A stretch of DNA of 64,000 bases, from NCBI GenBank assembly GCA_963792875.1, contig CAWBXV010000002.1, forward strand, positions 620,001 through 684,000, read 5' to 3'. Under the pieces are notes generated by a model. That model did no database searches, was not told the origin of the DNA, and saw nothing but the letters and a program-made list of their open reading frames with translations. This stretch comes from JAHEGP01 sp963792875 (GTDB taxonomy: Bacteria; Pseudomonadota; Gammaproteobacteria; Pseudomonadales; JAHEGP01). The stretch's first letter is position 1, and each line of letters begins with the position of its first letter. Below, piece after piece: positions 43,296 to 52,073 of this stretch. A program made the position numbers and the translations under genes.

Positions 43296-44621
43296 TCAGG
43301 ACGCGGGGATGGTCAGCTCCTGGCCGACGCGTATGGTGTTGCCCCGCAGACCGTTGTGCTGCCGCAGGCTGTTGACGCTCACCTGGTAGCGCTGGGCGAT
43401 TTCGCTCAGCGTGTCGCCCGCACCAACGACGTGTGCGGCGCTCCGGTTGTCGCGGCGCTGCTGCTGCCAGGCCACCAGGGTGCCCTCCGGCGGCCGGGCC
43501 TCAAAATAGCGCTGGACGCCGGTGAAGATCGCCTCCGCCAGCTTGCGCTGATGACCCGGGCTGGCCAGTTTGCCTGCTTCCTGGGGATTGGAGATGAACC
43601 CGGTCTCGACCAGGATCGAGGGGATATCGGGAGAGCGCAGTACCACGAAGTTGGCCTGCTCCACTCGCGCCTTGTGCAGCTGCGATACCCTGCCCAGCGA
43701 ACGCAGCACGTAGTCACCCACCGTCAGGCTGGAATCGAGGTTCGCCGTCATGGAGAGGTCGAACAGCACGCCGGCCAGCATGTCGTCCTTGTCCTGCAGG
43801 TTCACACCGCCGATCCGGTCGGCCTTGTTTTCGCTCACGGCGAGAAAGCGCGCGGTGGTCGAGGTGGCGCCGCGCTGCGACAGCGCGAACACCGACCCGC
43901 CGCGAACCCGGCTGTTGGTGAACGCGTCCGCGTGCACTGAAACGAACAGGTCGGCCTGGCGCGAACGGGCTATATCCCGGCGCTGCTGCAAGCCCACGTA
44001 GTAGTCGCCGCTGCGCACCATCACCGGCTTGTAGCCGCGGGCACTCTCCAGCTTACGGTACAGATTCTTGGCGATAGCCAGCACGACGTGCTTTTCCCTG
44101 AGGCCTTTGGGTCCGATGGCGCCCGGGTCCTCCCCGCCATGCCCCGCGTCGATGGCGACGACGATATCCCTTTTGTCGGTCGCCCGCGGCGCCGCCGCCA
44201 CGACGCTCGCCACGGCCCCGGCGGCCGTGTACAGATCGAGCACCAGGCGGTCCGCCTGGCCGTCGCCAGCGGGCAGCATAAAGCTCCTGGGCTTGAGCGG
44301 CTGCTCGAGGTCCAGCACGATGCGCAGATCGTTGCCATTCTGCACCCCGCTGCGCATCTGCCGGATGCCGGTACCGGACAGCTCGACCGCCGCCAGCGAC
44401 GCTTTCAGGGCGGCGTCGCGTAGGTCGATCACCAGCCGCTCCGGGCCGCTGAGCGAGAGGACCTTGTGGTCGACGGGGGCGCTGAGGTCCAGCACCAGGC
44501 GAACGTGATCAGGCGCACGCCAGAGGCGCAGACCCTGCACCGCTGCCGCCTGCACCGGGAGCGCGACGATCAGCGCCAGCACCAGCGCCAAGCCGGGAAA
44601 AAACACTGCGTTTCGACACAT
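43296..44621 (-). CDS. N-acetylmuramoyl-L-alanine amidase (AMIN-amidase_3-LysM)
   Basis: A 441-residue periplasmic cell-wall amidase that splits daughter cells. It has a signal peptide (about 1-26), an AMIN domain (about 30-135), an amidase_3 zinc catalytic domain (VVAIDAGHGGEDPGAIG, SVHADAF, LVETGFISNP) and a C-terminal LysM (VVGAGDTLSEIAQRYQV to the end). This layout is that of AmiB/AmiC with a LysM, as in Pseudomonas AmiB. An AAGG ribosome site precedes the ATG at 44621. It is in the tsaE-amiB-mutL order typical of gammaproteobacteria. Confidence 0.94.
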   Translation of the reverse strand: MCRNAVFFPGLALVLALIVALPVQAAAVQGLRLWRAPDHVRLVLDLSAPVDHKVLSLSGPERLVIDLRDAALKASLAAVELSGTGIRQMRSGVQNGNDLRIVLDLEQPLKPRSFMLPAGDGQADRLVLDLYTAAGAVASVVAAAPRATDKRDIVVAIDAGHGGEDPGAIGPKGLREKHVVLAIAKNLYRKLESARGYKPVMVRSGDYYVGLQQRRDIARSRQADLFVSVHADAFTNSRVRGGSVFALSQRGATSTTARFLAVSENKADRIGGVNLQDKDDMLAGVLFDLSMTANLDSSLTVGDYVLRSLGRVSQLHKARVEQANFVVLRSPDIPSILVETGFISNPQEAGKLASPGHQRKLAEAIFTGVQRYFEARPPEGTLVAWQQQRRDNRSAAHVVGAGDTLSEIAQRYQVSVNSLRQHNGLRGNTIRVGQELTIPAS

Positions 44622-44704
44622 GACAGCCTTGTAATGCCGCCGCGGCAGCTTACCTTAATAACCTTATCGATTAGTAGTTTATGCTGGAATACTACACCAA
44701 TACA

Positions 44705-45157
44705 TCAATTGCGCAAGGCGTTTAACCAGACGCTGGCCCGCGCGCTGCAGGCCGCCAGCTCCACTGCCCTGGCCGCACCGTGCACCCGCAATGTGACCCG
44801 CAGGTCGGGGTCTGGCAACCAGCCCTGCGCGCGCTGGGGCCACTCGACCAGGCACAGCGCGGCCGGAACAAAGCAGTCTCTGGCGCCGAGATACTCCATC
44901 TCCTCCGGCGCTGCCAGGCGGTAGAGGTCGAAGTGATAGACCAGCAGGTCGCCAAGCTGATAGGACTCCACCAGCGTATAGGTGGGGCTCCTGACCGGGC
45001 CGCGCTCTCCCAGCGCCCGCAGCACGGCCCTGGCAAAGCTGGTCTTGCCGGCGCCGAGCTCGCCCTGCAGAAATACCACGCCCCCCTCGACCAGCAGCGG
45101 CGCCAGGGCGGCAGCAAGGTCCTGCAGGCCGGCCTCATCGACCACCCGCCGCAGCAT
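44705..45157 (-). CDS. tsaE: tRNA threonylcarbamoyladenosine synthesis ATPase TsaE
   Basis: A 150-residue P-loop ATPase (FLQGELGAGKTSFARAV) with the conserved SPTYTLVESY motif and LVYHFDLYRL; works with TsaB and TsaD in making t6A. Start choice is between the ATG 45157 and the GTG 45166, whose GTGA overlaps the nnrE stop. Coupling to the upstream nnr gene is likely either way. Confidence 0.93.
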   Translation of the reverse strand: MLRRVVDEAGLQDLAAALAPLLVEGGVVFLQGELGAGKTSFARAVLRALGERGPVRSPTYTLVESYQLGDLLVYHFDLYRLAAPEEMEYLGARDCFVPAALCLVEWPQRAQGWLPDPDLRVTLRVHGAARAVELAACSARASVWLNALRN

Positions 45158-45162
45158 CGCAC

Positions 45163-46698
45163 TCACCCGTCCAGACCGGGCGCGCCCGCGGCAGCGCAGG
45201 GGTTGACCAGGCGGCGCAGCCAGGGCAGCAGATCGCCGGCGAGCATGCCCCGCTCGCCCTCGGCGGCGGCCCGGTCGGCCGCCAGCGCGTGCAGCAGCAC
45301 CCCCAGCTCCGCCGCCCGGAGCGGGGCGTGCCCCTGTGCCAGCAGCGCCCCGATCACGCCGCTCAGGACATCCCCCATGCCGCCCGTTGCCATGCCCGGA
45401 TTGCCGTAGGGGCACAGTGCCGGCGTGCCCGAGCCGTCGTCGATCAGCGTACCGGAACCTTTCAGCACTACGGTCGCACCGCTGCGACGACTCAATTCGC
45501 GCACGGCGGCCAGGCGATCGCGCTGCACCTCGGCCACGCTGGCGCCCAGCAGCCGGGCGGCCTCGCCGGGGTGCGGCGTCAGCACCCACGGCCCTGCCCC
45601 CTCTGGCCGCTGCAGGCCCGCGGCCGCCAGCAGGTTCAGGCCATCCGCATCCACCACCAGCGGTTTGCCGGATTCCCTGGCATGAAACAGCAGCTGCTCG
45701 CCCCAGGGGGCGCGCCCCAGTCCCGGCCCGACGACGAGGGTCGTCGGCCGGGCCAGCAGCGGCTGCAGCTCCTGCCCGGAGCTGACGGCATGGCTCATGA
45801 CCTCGGGCGCACGCGCCATCGCAGCCGCCACATGGCCAGGGCGGGTGGCGAGCGAGACCAGGCCGGCGCCGCAGCGGGCTGCCGCCAGCGCGGCCAGCAC
45901 GCCGGCACCGCCCATGCCGTGGTCGCCCCCGGCGACCAGCACGTGCCCATAGCTGCCCTTATGGGCGCTGCGCGGCCGCGGCGGCAGCGCAGCGCCAAGG
46001 TCGCCGCCATCCAGCCGGCGGCAGACCGCGGCCACCTGCGCCAGCACGGCGCCAGGCACCTGCAGATCGTCGAAGTGCACGCGGCCGGCGCAGCTGCGAC
46101 CGTCACCGGTCAGCAGGCCCAGCTTCATGCCGATGAAGGACAGGGTTCGCGCCGCCGTCACCGCCGCGCCCAGCACGGTGCCGGTATCGCTGCACAGGCC
46201 GGAGGGAATATCGATGGCCAGCACCGGCGCCGCCGAGCGGTTGATGGCCTCTATGGCCTGCCGGTAGTCGTCGCGCACCGCACCGCTGAGGCCCGTGCCC
46301 AGCAGCGCATCGACGACGACGTCCGCCTGCAGCGGCCCGCCCTGCCAGGGGCGCGGCGTGACGCCGGCTTCCAGGGCCGCGTCCAGGGCTGCCGCCGCGG
46401 CGCCCCGCAGTCGCTCGCGGGGCGCCATCAGGTAGAGCTCGACCTCGAGTCCGCGCCGGGCCGCCTCGGCCGCGACGATGCAGCCGTCACCGCCGTTGTT
46501 GCCCGAGCCGCACAGCACCGCGATGCGCCCGGCCTCCGGCCAGGAAGCCTGCAGCAATCGAAAGGCTGCCCGCCCCGCCCGGCGCATCAGGGTAAAGCCG
46601 GGAATGCCGGCATCCTCGATGGCGATGCGGTCCAGCTCGCGCACCCCCGCCGCACGGTGGAGTGACTGCGGGAGATCGTCGATGGAGTCTGTGTACAC
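45163..46698 (-). CDS. nnr: bifunctional NAD(P)H-hydrate epimerase/dehydratase
   Basis: A 511-residue fusion repairing hydrated NAD(P)H. The N-terminal epimerase domain (about 1-215) has LCGSGNNGGDG and IDIPSGL; the C-terminal ADP-dependent dehydratase (about 230-500) has LVVDADGLNLL and NPGMATGGMGDVLSG, where the final Asp is catalytic. It uses a GTG start. It overlaps or abuts tsaE and is divergent from queG, the usual YjeF-TsaE pairing. Confidence 0.95.
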   Translation of the reverse strand: MYTDSIDDLPQSLHRAAGVRELDRIAIEDAGIPGFTLMRRAGRAAFRLLQASWPEAGRIAVLCGSGNNGGDGCIVAAEAARRGLEVELYLMAPRERLRGAAAAALDAALEAGVTPRPWQGGPLQADVVVDALLGTGLSGAVRDDYRQAIEAINRSAAPVLAIDIPSGLCSDTGTVLGAAVTAARTLSFIGMKLGLLTGDGRSCAGRVHFDDLQVPGAVLAQVAAVCRRLDGGDLGAALPPRPRSAHKGSYGHVLVAGGDHGMGGAGVLAALAAARCGAGLVSLATRPGHVAAAMARAPEVMSHAVSSGQELQPLLARPTTLVVGPGLGRAPWGEQLLFHARESGKPLVVDADGLNLLAAAGLQRPEGAGPWVLTPHPGEAARLLGASVAEVQRDRLAAVRELSRRSGATVVLKGSGTLIDDGSGTPALCPYGNPGMATGGMGDVLSGVIGALLAQGHAPLRAAELGVLLHALAADRAAAEGERGMLAGDLLPWLRRLVNPCAAAGAPGLDG

Positions 46699-46758
46699 GC
46701 GCTGGCCCTCTCGTCGGTGCTACTATAGCAGGGCGTATCTTACCGACAGCGAGGGGGG

Positions 46759-47853
46759 ATGAATACCAGCGACACCGACTCAACAGCGCCGGACCTCGAC
46801 GGCCTGGCCCGCCAGGTCCCCGCGTGGGCGCACGCCCTGGGCTTCCGCGACGCGGCCATCAGCGACGCCGACCCGGCCGAGCACGCGCGCCACCTCGATG
46901 ACTGGCTCGCGCAGGGCTGCCACGGCGAGATGGCCTATATGGCGGACCACCGGCAGCTGCGCGCCGACCCCGCGCTGCTGCTGCCCGGCGTGCGCAGGGT
47001 CATCAGCGTCGTGATGGACTATCTGACCGACGATGAGCCGATGCGCACGCTGCGGCAACCCGAGAAAGCCTACATCGCCCGCTACGCGCTGGGCAGGGAC
47101 TACCACAAGCTGATGCGCAAGCGGCTGGCGCAGCTGGCCCGGCGCCTCGAGGCGGCGGCCGGCGGCCACTACCGGGCGTTCGTCGACAGCGCCCCGGTGC
47201 TGGAGCGCGGCTTCGCCCAGCGGGCCGGACTGGGCTGGATCGGCAAGAACACCATGCTGCTCAACCGGGGCGCCGGCTCCTGGTTCTTTCTGGGCGAGAT
47301 CTACACCGACCTGCCGCTGCCCGTCAGTCCCGCCTCGGCCGGCGGCCACTGCGGCAGCTGCCGCGCGTGCCTGGACATCTGCCCCACGGACGCCTTCATC
47401 GGGCCCTACCGGCTCGACGCCCGCCGCTGCATTGCCTACCTGACCATCGAGCACCGCGGGCCGATCCCGGCAGACCTGCGCCCGCTGCTGGGCAACCGCA
47501 TCTTCGGCTGCGACGACTGCCAGCTCGCCTGCCCCTGGAACCGCTTCGCCCGGCGCGCCACACTGGACGATTTCCAGCCGCGGCACGGCCTGGCCGACAG
47601 TGACCTGGTCCAGCTGTTCGCGTGGTCAGAACAGGAATTCCTCGAGCGCACGGCCGGCTCGGCCATCCGCCGCGCCGGCTACCAGGGCTGGCTGCGCAAC
47701 ATCGCCGTGGCCCTGGGCAACGCGCCCCGCAGCGCTGCAGTGGCGCAGGCCCTGCACAGCCGTGCCGACGATCCCTCGGCGCTGGTGCGGGAGCACGTCG
47801 CCTGGGCCCTGCAGCGCCAACGCGACACCAGCACCGGCCCGGCCCCGCAGTGA
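46759..47853 (+). CDS. queG: epoxyqueuosine reductase
   Basis: A 364-residue iron-sulfur enzyme completing queuosine in tRNA. The two [4Fe-4S] cluster motifs are CGSCRACLDICPTDAF and CDDCQLACPWN, and the active-site Asp lies in DSAPVLERGFAQRAGLGWIGKN. The C-terminal HEAT-like region (LGNAPRSAAVAQALHSRADD) is also present. GAGG lies five bases before the ATG. It is divergent from nnr. Confidence 0.96.
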   Translation: MNTSDTDSTAPDLDGLARQVPAWAHALGFRDAAISDADPAEHARHLDDWLAQGCHGEMAYMADHRQLRADPALLLPGVRRVISVVMDYLTDDEPMRTLRQPEKAYIARYALGRDYHKLMRKRLAQLARRLEAAAGGHYRAFVDSAPVLERGFAQRAGLGWIGKNTMLLNRGAGSWFFLGEIYTDLPLPVSPASAGGHCGSCRACLDICPTDAFIGPYRLDARRCIAYLTIEHRGPIPADLRPLLGNRIFGCDDCQLACPWNRFARRATLDDFQPRHGLADSDLVQLFAWSEQEFLERTAGSAIRRAGYQGWLRNIAVALGNAPRSAAVAQALHSRADDPSALVREHVAWALQRQRDTSTGPAPQ

Positions 47854-47920
47854 CCAGGCCGCACGTGAATTTGCGGGACGTTGCGGCCGACCGACCCCCT
47901 CAGCAAGGAGCCGCTGGCCG

Positions 47921-49387
47921 ATGATCCCATCCTCGCACTGTGCACAGATTCTCGATCATATCGCCGACGCGGTCATCGTCGCCGATACTGACGGACTCAT
48001 AACCGGCTGGAATGCCGGCGCCCAACGCCTGTTCGGGCACGGCCGGCAGGAGCTGATCGGGCAGACGCTGGCTGCGCTGCCGATCGCACACGCTGCGCCA
48101 CGGCCCATGGCGGCCATGCTGCGACACGTCGCCGAACAGGGCGCCTGGGCCGGCGAGACTACCGTGACGCGCCAGGACGGCACTAGGCGGATTTGCGCAA
48201 CCACGCTGGCTCCTCTATGCGACGACGACGGCAGGCCGGCCGGGACCGTCAGCATCTACCGCGAGGCCGCCAGGCAGGCCAGCGCGGCGCCGCAATCCTT
48301 GAGCGCGTCAGCCGACATGCCGGGGATACTGTCCCACAAGCTCATCAATATGCTGAGTCCCTCGGTGCTGCTGATTGACCTGCTGCTGGAGGAGCCCGGG
48401 CTGTCGGAGCAGGCCCGCGCACTGATCGGGGCGATCAAGGCCGGCACCAGCAACGCGACCGATCTCGCCCGGCGGCTGGGCCAGTTGTACCGGACAGCGG
48501 CGCCTGTGGAACCGCTTGCACCGGTCGACCTGCGCGCGCTGATGGCAGAGCTGCCGGCATTGGCGCGCCACCAGGAAGAACAGGAACCGCGCCCGGTTGG
48601 CCGGGAGATCGCGTTCGAATTGCAGCTGGAGGACGTGCCGCCGATCGTAGGCAATGCCTCCGAGCTGCGCCAGTGCCTGGCCGATCTGCTCGGCAATGCC
48701 GTCGATGCGATGACGCAGGGCGGCACCATCTGTCTGCGGCTCCAGGACCGGGGCGATTCGATCATCGCCACGGTGCAGGACAGCGGGAGGGGCATGACCG
48801 AGGCCGAGCAGACCCGCTGCCTGGAACCCTTCTTCACGACCAAAGCCGCTGGCGCCGGCCTGGGGCTGCCGCTGTGCGCCGGCATCGTGGCAAGGCACCG
48901 GGGCAGGCTGTCACTGAGCAGCATCCCGGGCGAGGGCACGGCCTGCCACCTCGAATTTCCTGTCGAACGCACCGCGGCTTCGCGCCCCGGCGGCGCTTCG
49001 GCAGCCTACCGCATCCTGTATATTGACGACGAGCCGATCGTACGAAGGTCGATGTCGATGCTGCTTGCCGCGCTGGGTCACGAGACCGATGTCGCCGCCA
49101 ACGGCTATGCCGGCATCGATCAGTTCAAAGCGCAGGCGTACGACGTGGTGATCAGCGACTTCTCCATGCCGGGACTCACCGGGCGCGACGTCGCGGCGGC
49201 GATCAAGGCGCTCAGACCAGACACTGTGGTCCTCCTCAGCACGGGCTGGCAGACCGCGCAGATAGCACCCGCCCTCGGAGAAGAGGCGGTTGAGGACGGC
49301 ATTATTGAAAAGCCTGTCACCATCGACACGCTGAAGGCTGCACTGAGCCGGGCGATGGCGCGCCGCTCGACCACGCGCCCAGGATAA
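47921..49387 (+). CDS. hybrid sensor histidine kinase with PAS and receiver domains
   Basis: A 488-residue cytoplasmic hybrid kinase without transmembrane helices. PAS domain about 5-115, dimerisation/phosphoacceptor region about 130-195, HATPase about 240-360 (GNAVDAM N-box, DSGRGM, GAGLGLP) and a receiver from about 365 (LYIDDEP, phospho-Asp D413 in ISDFSMPG, Lys in IEKPV). The acceptor box reads H139-K140-L-I-N instead of the usual H-D/E-L-N-N, which may weaken kinase or phosphatase activity. AAGGAG precedes the ATG by ten bases. It converges on the second hybrid kinase with a gap of 29 bases; no DNA-binding regulator is adjacent. Confidence 0.87.
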   Translation: MIPSSHCAQILDHIADAVIVADTDGLITGWNAGAQRLFGHGRQELIGQTLAALPIAHAAPRPMAAMLRHVAEQGAWAGETTVTRQDGTRRICATTLAPLCDDDGRPAGTVSIYREAARQASAAPQSLSASADMPGILSHKLINMLSPSVLLIDLLLEEPGLSEQARALIGAIKAGTSNATDLARRLGQLYRTAAPVEPLAPVDLRALMAELPALARHQEEQEPRPVGREIAFELQLEDVPPIVGNASELRQCLADLLGNAVDAMTQGGTICLRLQDRGDSIIATVQDSGRGMTEAEQTRCLEPFFTTKAAGAGLGLPLCAGIVARHRGRLSLSSIPGEGTACHLEFPVERTAASRPGGASAAYRILYIDDEPIVRRSMSMLLAALGHETDVAANGYAGIDQFKAQAYDVVISDFSMPGLTGRDVAAAIKALRPDTVVLLSTGWQTAQIAPALGEEAVEDGIIEKPVTIDTLKAALSRAMARRSTTRPG

Positions 49388-49416
49388 GCCCCGGCCTCGC
49401 CGGTGCGACGGCCGGA

Positions 49417-51048
49417 TCAGCCGCCGCGCCCGTCGGCGCCCGGTCCGGCGCCGAGAGCTCGACGGATCGCCATGCCCAGCGACTGCTGGGTGTACGGCTT
49501 TTTCACCAGCCCGAACGCGCCCTCTGCGCAGGCAGTCTGAATGCGATCGCTCGCGGCGTATCCGCTGACGATGATACAGGGGAGGCCGGGCCGAACCGCT
49601 TGAATCGCGCGGAACGTATCCAGGCCATCGGGGTGATCCTGCATCAACATATCGATCAGCACCAGATCGACCTGCGCAGACTCGCTGAGGACCCTGAGCG
49701 CCTCTGCACAGTGCCCGGCAGTGAGCGCACTGTAGCCCAGTGCGCCCAGCACCCTTGCGCCCAGCATGCGCTGCGACGCGAGATCGTCGATAATGAGAAC
49801 CGTCCCCGTGCCTGCCAGCTCCCCGGCTTCTGCCGACTCCTGCGCGGTGCCGACGGCATGGCACGCCGGCAGACCCACGAGAAAGCGGGTGCCCCTGCCG
49901 GGCTCGCTCTGCACGTCCACGTGGCCGTCCATGTCCTGCAGCACGCCATAGACCACCGACAGCCCGAGCCCCGAACCCGAGCGTCCGAGCACCTTCGAAG
50001 ACACGAAGGGTTCGAAGATCGAGCCCAGCCGATCGGCCGGAATGCCCTCCCCCGTGTCCGCGACTTCGAGCATCACGTACCTGGCTGCGGCATGGTTCGC
50101 TGCGGGGATCCCGCAAAAAAAGCCCGTCGAATCGGCTGCCCGCTCTTCACAGCGCGTGGCGACAGTCAGCTGTCCGGGCCCGGTCATGGCTTCGAACGCG
50201 TTGGTCACCAGATTCATCACGACCTGGTAGTAATGGGGAGCGGACCCGAGGGCCAGGGGAAGGTCCTGCGCGAGGTTGGTTGTCACCAGGACCTCGGGCT
50301 GGCCGGACTGCAGACGGCGGCAGCACGGCGACTGGAGGAACTCCCTGACCACGTCGTTGACGCTGATCGGCCTGAGGTCATAGCTGCCGCGCCGCGCCAG
50401 GGTGAGAAGGTCCTGAATCACGGCCGCGGCGCGTGAGGTCGCCTGCGCCATGTCGGTGAGCAGTTGCCCAGCCGCGGGGTCGCCGCCGATTTTACTGCGG
50501 ATCAGCTCCGGGTAGGCGACGAGTGGACCCAGGATGTTGTTGAGATCGTGGGCAATGCCGCCGGCCATGACCCCGAGCGACTCCATGCGCTGCGACCGTG
50601 CCAGCCGCAACTGCAGCTCGCGTTCGCGCAACTCGGCCTGCTTGCGCGCCGTGATATCGAAGCTCACGCCGAGCACATGGTTGCACACATCGCTGGCGTC
50701 GATGATCGGACGCTTGGTAGTCTGCAGCCAGACGATGTTTCCTGAGTCATCGGTGACGGACTCCTCGGCGATGAACAGCTCTTCGCGGCGGTCCATCACG
50801 TAGAGGTCGTCTGTCAGGAAATGTTCTATCTCGGCCATGCTCGGGTTGAAATCGGCGTCGGTTTTGCCAAGCAGGTCTTCGACGGTGGTGCCATAGATAT
50901 CCGCCAGTGCCTTGTTGGCGAAGACGAAGCGACCCTGCCGGTCCTTGACGAAGATCAGCGCGGGGTCGGCATCGTAAACGAGGCGAAGCAGTTCAGGGTT
51001 GTCGCCGAAGTTGGTCCATGTGAGGGGACTGTCGACATATTCGAACAT
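49417..51048 (-). CDS. hybrid sensor histidine kinase with PAS and receiver domains
   Basis: A 543-residue cytoplasmic hybrid kinase. PAS about 15-140 (GRFVFANKALADIYG), HisKA with H167 in GGIAHDLNNILGP, HATPase about 260-400 (NLVTNAFEAM, DTGEGIP, SGLGLS) and a receiver domain from about 415 (IIDDLASQ, phospho-Asp D466 in LIDMLMQ, Lys in VKKPY). The ATG at 51048 is chosen for the excellent AGGAGACGTG; the frame is open 24 codons upstream. Unlike its neighbour it keeps a normal H-D-L-N-N box. The long 5' region holds unusual repeats. Stimulus unknown. Confidence 0.9.
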   Translation of the reverse strand: MFEYVDSPLTWTNFGDNPELLRLVYDADPALIFVKDRQGRFVFANKALADIYGTTVEDLLGKTDADFNPSMAEIEHFLTDDLYVMDRREELFIAEESVTDDSGNIVWLQTTKRPIIDASDVCNHVLGVSFDITARKQAELRERELQLRLARSQRMESLGVMAGGIAHDLNNILGPLVAYPELIRSKIGGDPAAGQLLTDMAQATSRAAAVIQDLLTLARRGSYDLRPISVNDVVREFLQSPCCRRLQSGQPEVLVTTNLAQDLPLALGSAPHYYQVVMNLVTNAFEAMTGPGQLTVATRCEERAADSTGFFCGIPAANHAAARYVMLEVADTGEGIPADRLGSIFEPFVSSKVLGRSGSGLGLSVVYGVLQDMDGHVDVQSEPGRGTRFLVGLPACHAVGTAQESAEAGELAGTGTVLIIDDLASQRMLGARVLGALGYSALTAGHCAEALRVLSESAQVDLVLIDMLMQDHPDGLDTFRAIQAVRPGLPCIIVSGYAASDRIQTACAEGAFGLVKKPYTQQSLGMAIRRALGAGPGADGRGG

Positions 51049-51151
51049 CACGTCTCCTGATTGCGCCTGCATAGTTGCTCTGGCCTTGTCGGCATTCCAG
51101 TCCCCCATCAGCCGCCCCACTGCGCCGATACGGCGACCGGAGGGAGTTAGA

Positions 51152-51163
51152 CTAAGGTCTTAG
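51152..51163. promoter_or_regulatory. operator-like palindrome upstream of the hybrid kinase
   Basis: CTAAGGTCTTAG is a perfect 5+5 inverted repeat with a 2-base centre, 104-115 bases before the kinase ATG and A/T-rich amid GC-rich DNA. It looks like a binding site for a dimeric regulator. No regulator is known to me for it. Confidence 0.45.
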
Positions 51164-51247
51164 CCAAAGGATAGAGATCCCCGCCCCGGAAGTCCAAGCA
51201 TCGATGGGCTGGGGATCGCCGTGGCGGCGCGCCGGGAGGGCAGCTGC

Positions 51248-51263
51248 GGGGGGGGGGGGGGGG
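51248..51263. repeat. 16-base poly-G tract
   Basis: Sixteen consecutive G residues on the plus strand (poly-C in the kinase-sense transcript), about 200 bases upstream of the kinase start. Such tracts are prone to slipped-strand change; a base-calling artefact is also possible. Confidence 0.85.
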
Positions 51264-51267
51264 TATC

Positions 51268-51294
51268 GGCAAGGGCGGCAAGGGCGGCAAGGGC
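51268..51294. repeat. three perfect copies of a 9-base unit
   Basis: GGCAAGGGC occurs three times in direct succession, four bases after the poly-G tract. The segment is G-rich and, with the tract, could fold into a quadruplex. Confidence 0.75.
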
Positions 51295-51416
51295 AATGAG
51301 TGAGCATCGCCGCGCGCATGGCGACGATTCCCGCCAGAACCCGCGCTGAACCGATGCCCCGCCGCCGCCGGGGCGCCACCGCTATCGGCGCCAGGCAGCG
51401 CGCCATTGCTGCCACG

Positions 51417-51959
51417 TTAGATACAGAACACCTGCTGCCGATAGTAGCGCAGCTCGGCGAGAGAGTCGCGAATGTCATCCATGGCCAGATGACTCGACTG
51501 CTTGGTCACGCCCTCCAGCAACGCGGGGCGCCAGCGCCGGACCAACTCCTTGATGGTACTGACGTCCAGGTTGCGGTAGTGAAAGAATCGCTCCAGCTCA
51601 GGCATCTCGCGCGCGAGGAAGCGGCGGTCCTGGCAGATGCTGTTGCCGCACATCGGCGACCTGCCCTCCGGTACGTAGTCGCGCAGAAAGTCGATGGTGC
51701 GCCGCTCGGCCTCGGCGGCGGTGATGCCGCTGCGCCGCACCCGCTCGATCAGACCGGACTGGCCGTGCTGCCGGGTGTTCCACTCATCCATCCCCGCCAG
51801 TACCGCATCCGGCCGGTGCAGGGCCATGACGGGGCCCTCGGCGAGCACGTTCAGCTGGGCGTCGGTAACCAGGGTGGCGATCTCGATCACCACGTCGGCA
51901 GCCGGGTCCAGGCCGGTCATCTCGAGGTCGATCCAGATCAAATTGCTGTCAGCCTTCAT
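51417..51959 (-). CDS. orn: oligoribonuclease
   Basis: A 180-residue DEDDh 3'-5' exonuclease of the Orn family. WIDLEMTGLD carries the first acidic pair, and the later Asp/His pair lies in the MDDIRDSLAELRYYRQQV region. Orn degrades short RNAs and pGpG, the product of c-di-GMP breakdown, which links it to c-di-GMP turnover. It is divergent from rsgA, the conserved arrangement. Confidence 0.97.
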   Translation of the reverse strand: MKADSNLIWIDLEMTGLDPAADVVIEIATLVTDAQLNVLAEGPVMALHRPDAVLAGMDEWNTRQHGQSGLIERVRRSGITAAEAERRTIDFLRDYVPEGRSPMCGNSICQDRRFLAREMPELERFFHYRNLDVSTIKELVRRWRPALLEGVTKQSSHLAMDDIRDSLAELRYYRQQVFCI

Positions 51960-52073
51960 GTAAGCTCTCCATTATCGCGGCGAATCGACATACTATAGGC
52001 GCTGGCGACCGCCACAAGGGTCGATTCAGCGACGTTGCACCGCTCGAGCACAGCGAATGAACCACATCGGCCA

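Larger units (their letters stand above)
51049..51416. other. 368-base non-coding region between orn and the hybrid kinase gene
   Basis: This gap lies downstream of orn and upstream of the kinase, both read on the minus strand. It contains a 12-base palindrome, a 16-base G tract and three copies of a 9-base unit, all listed separately. No plausible ORF is visible: every reading crosses the homopolymer. Confidence 0.6.

Noticed and set aside
51268..51294. Triple repeat considered as a CRISPR-like or integron repeat
   Set aside because: Units are 9 bases with no spacers and no associated genes.
51152..51478. Minus-strand 108-codon frame through the poly-G tract
   Set aside because: It overlaps the orn 3' end and gives Cys-Arg-Pro and poly-Pro repeats from the DNA repeats, not a real protein.
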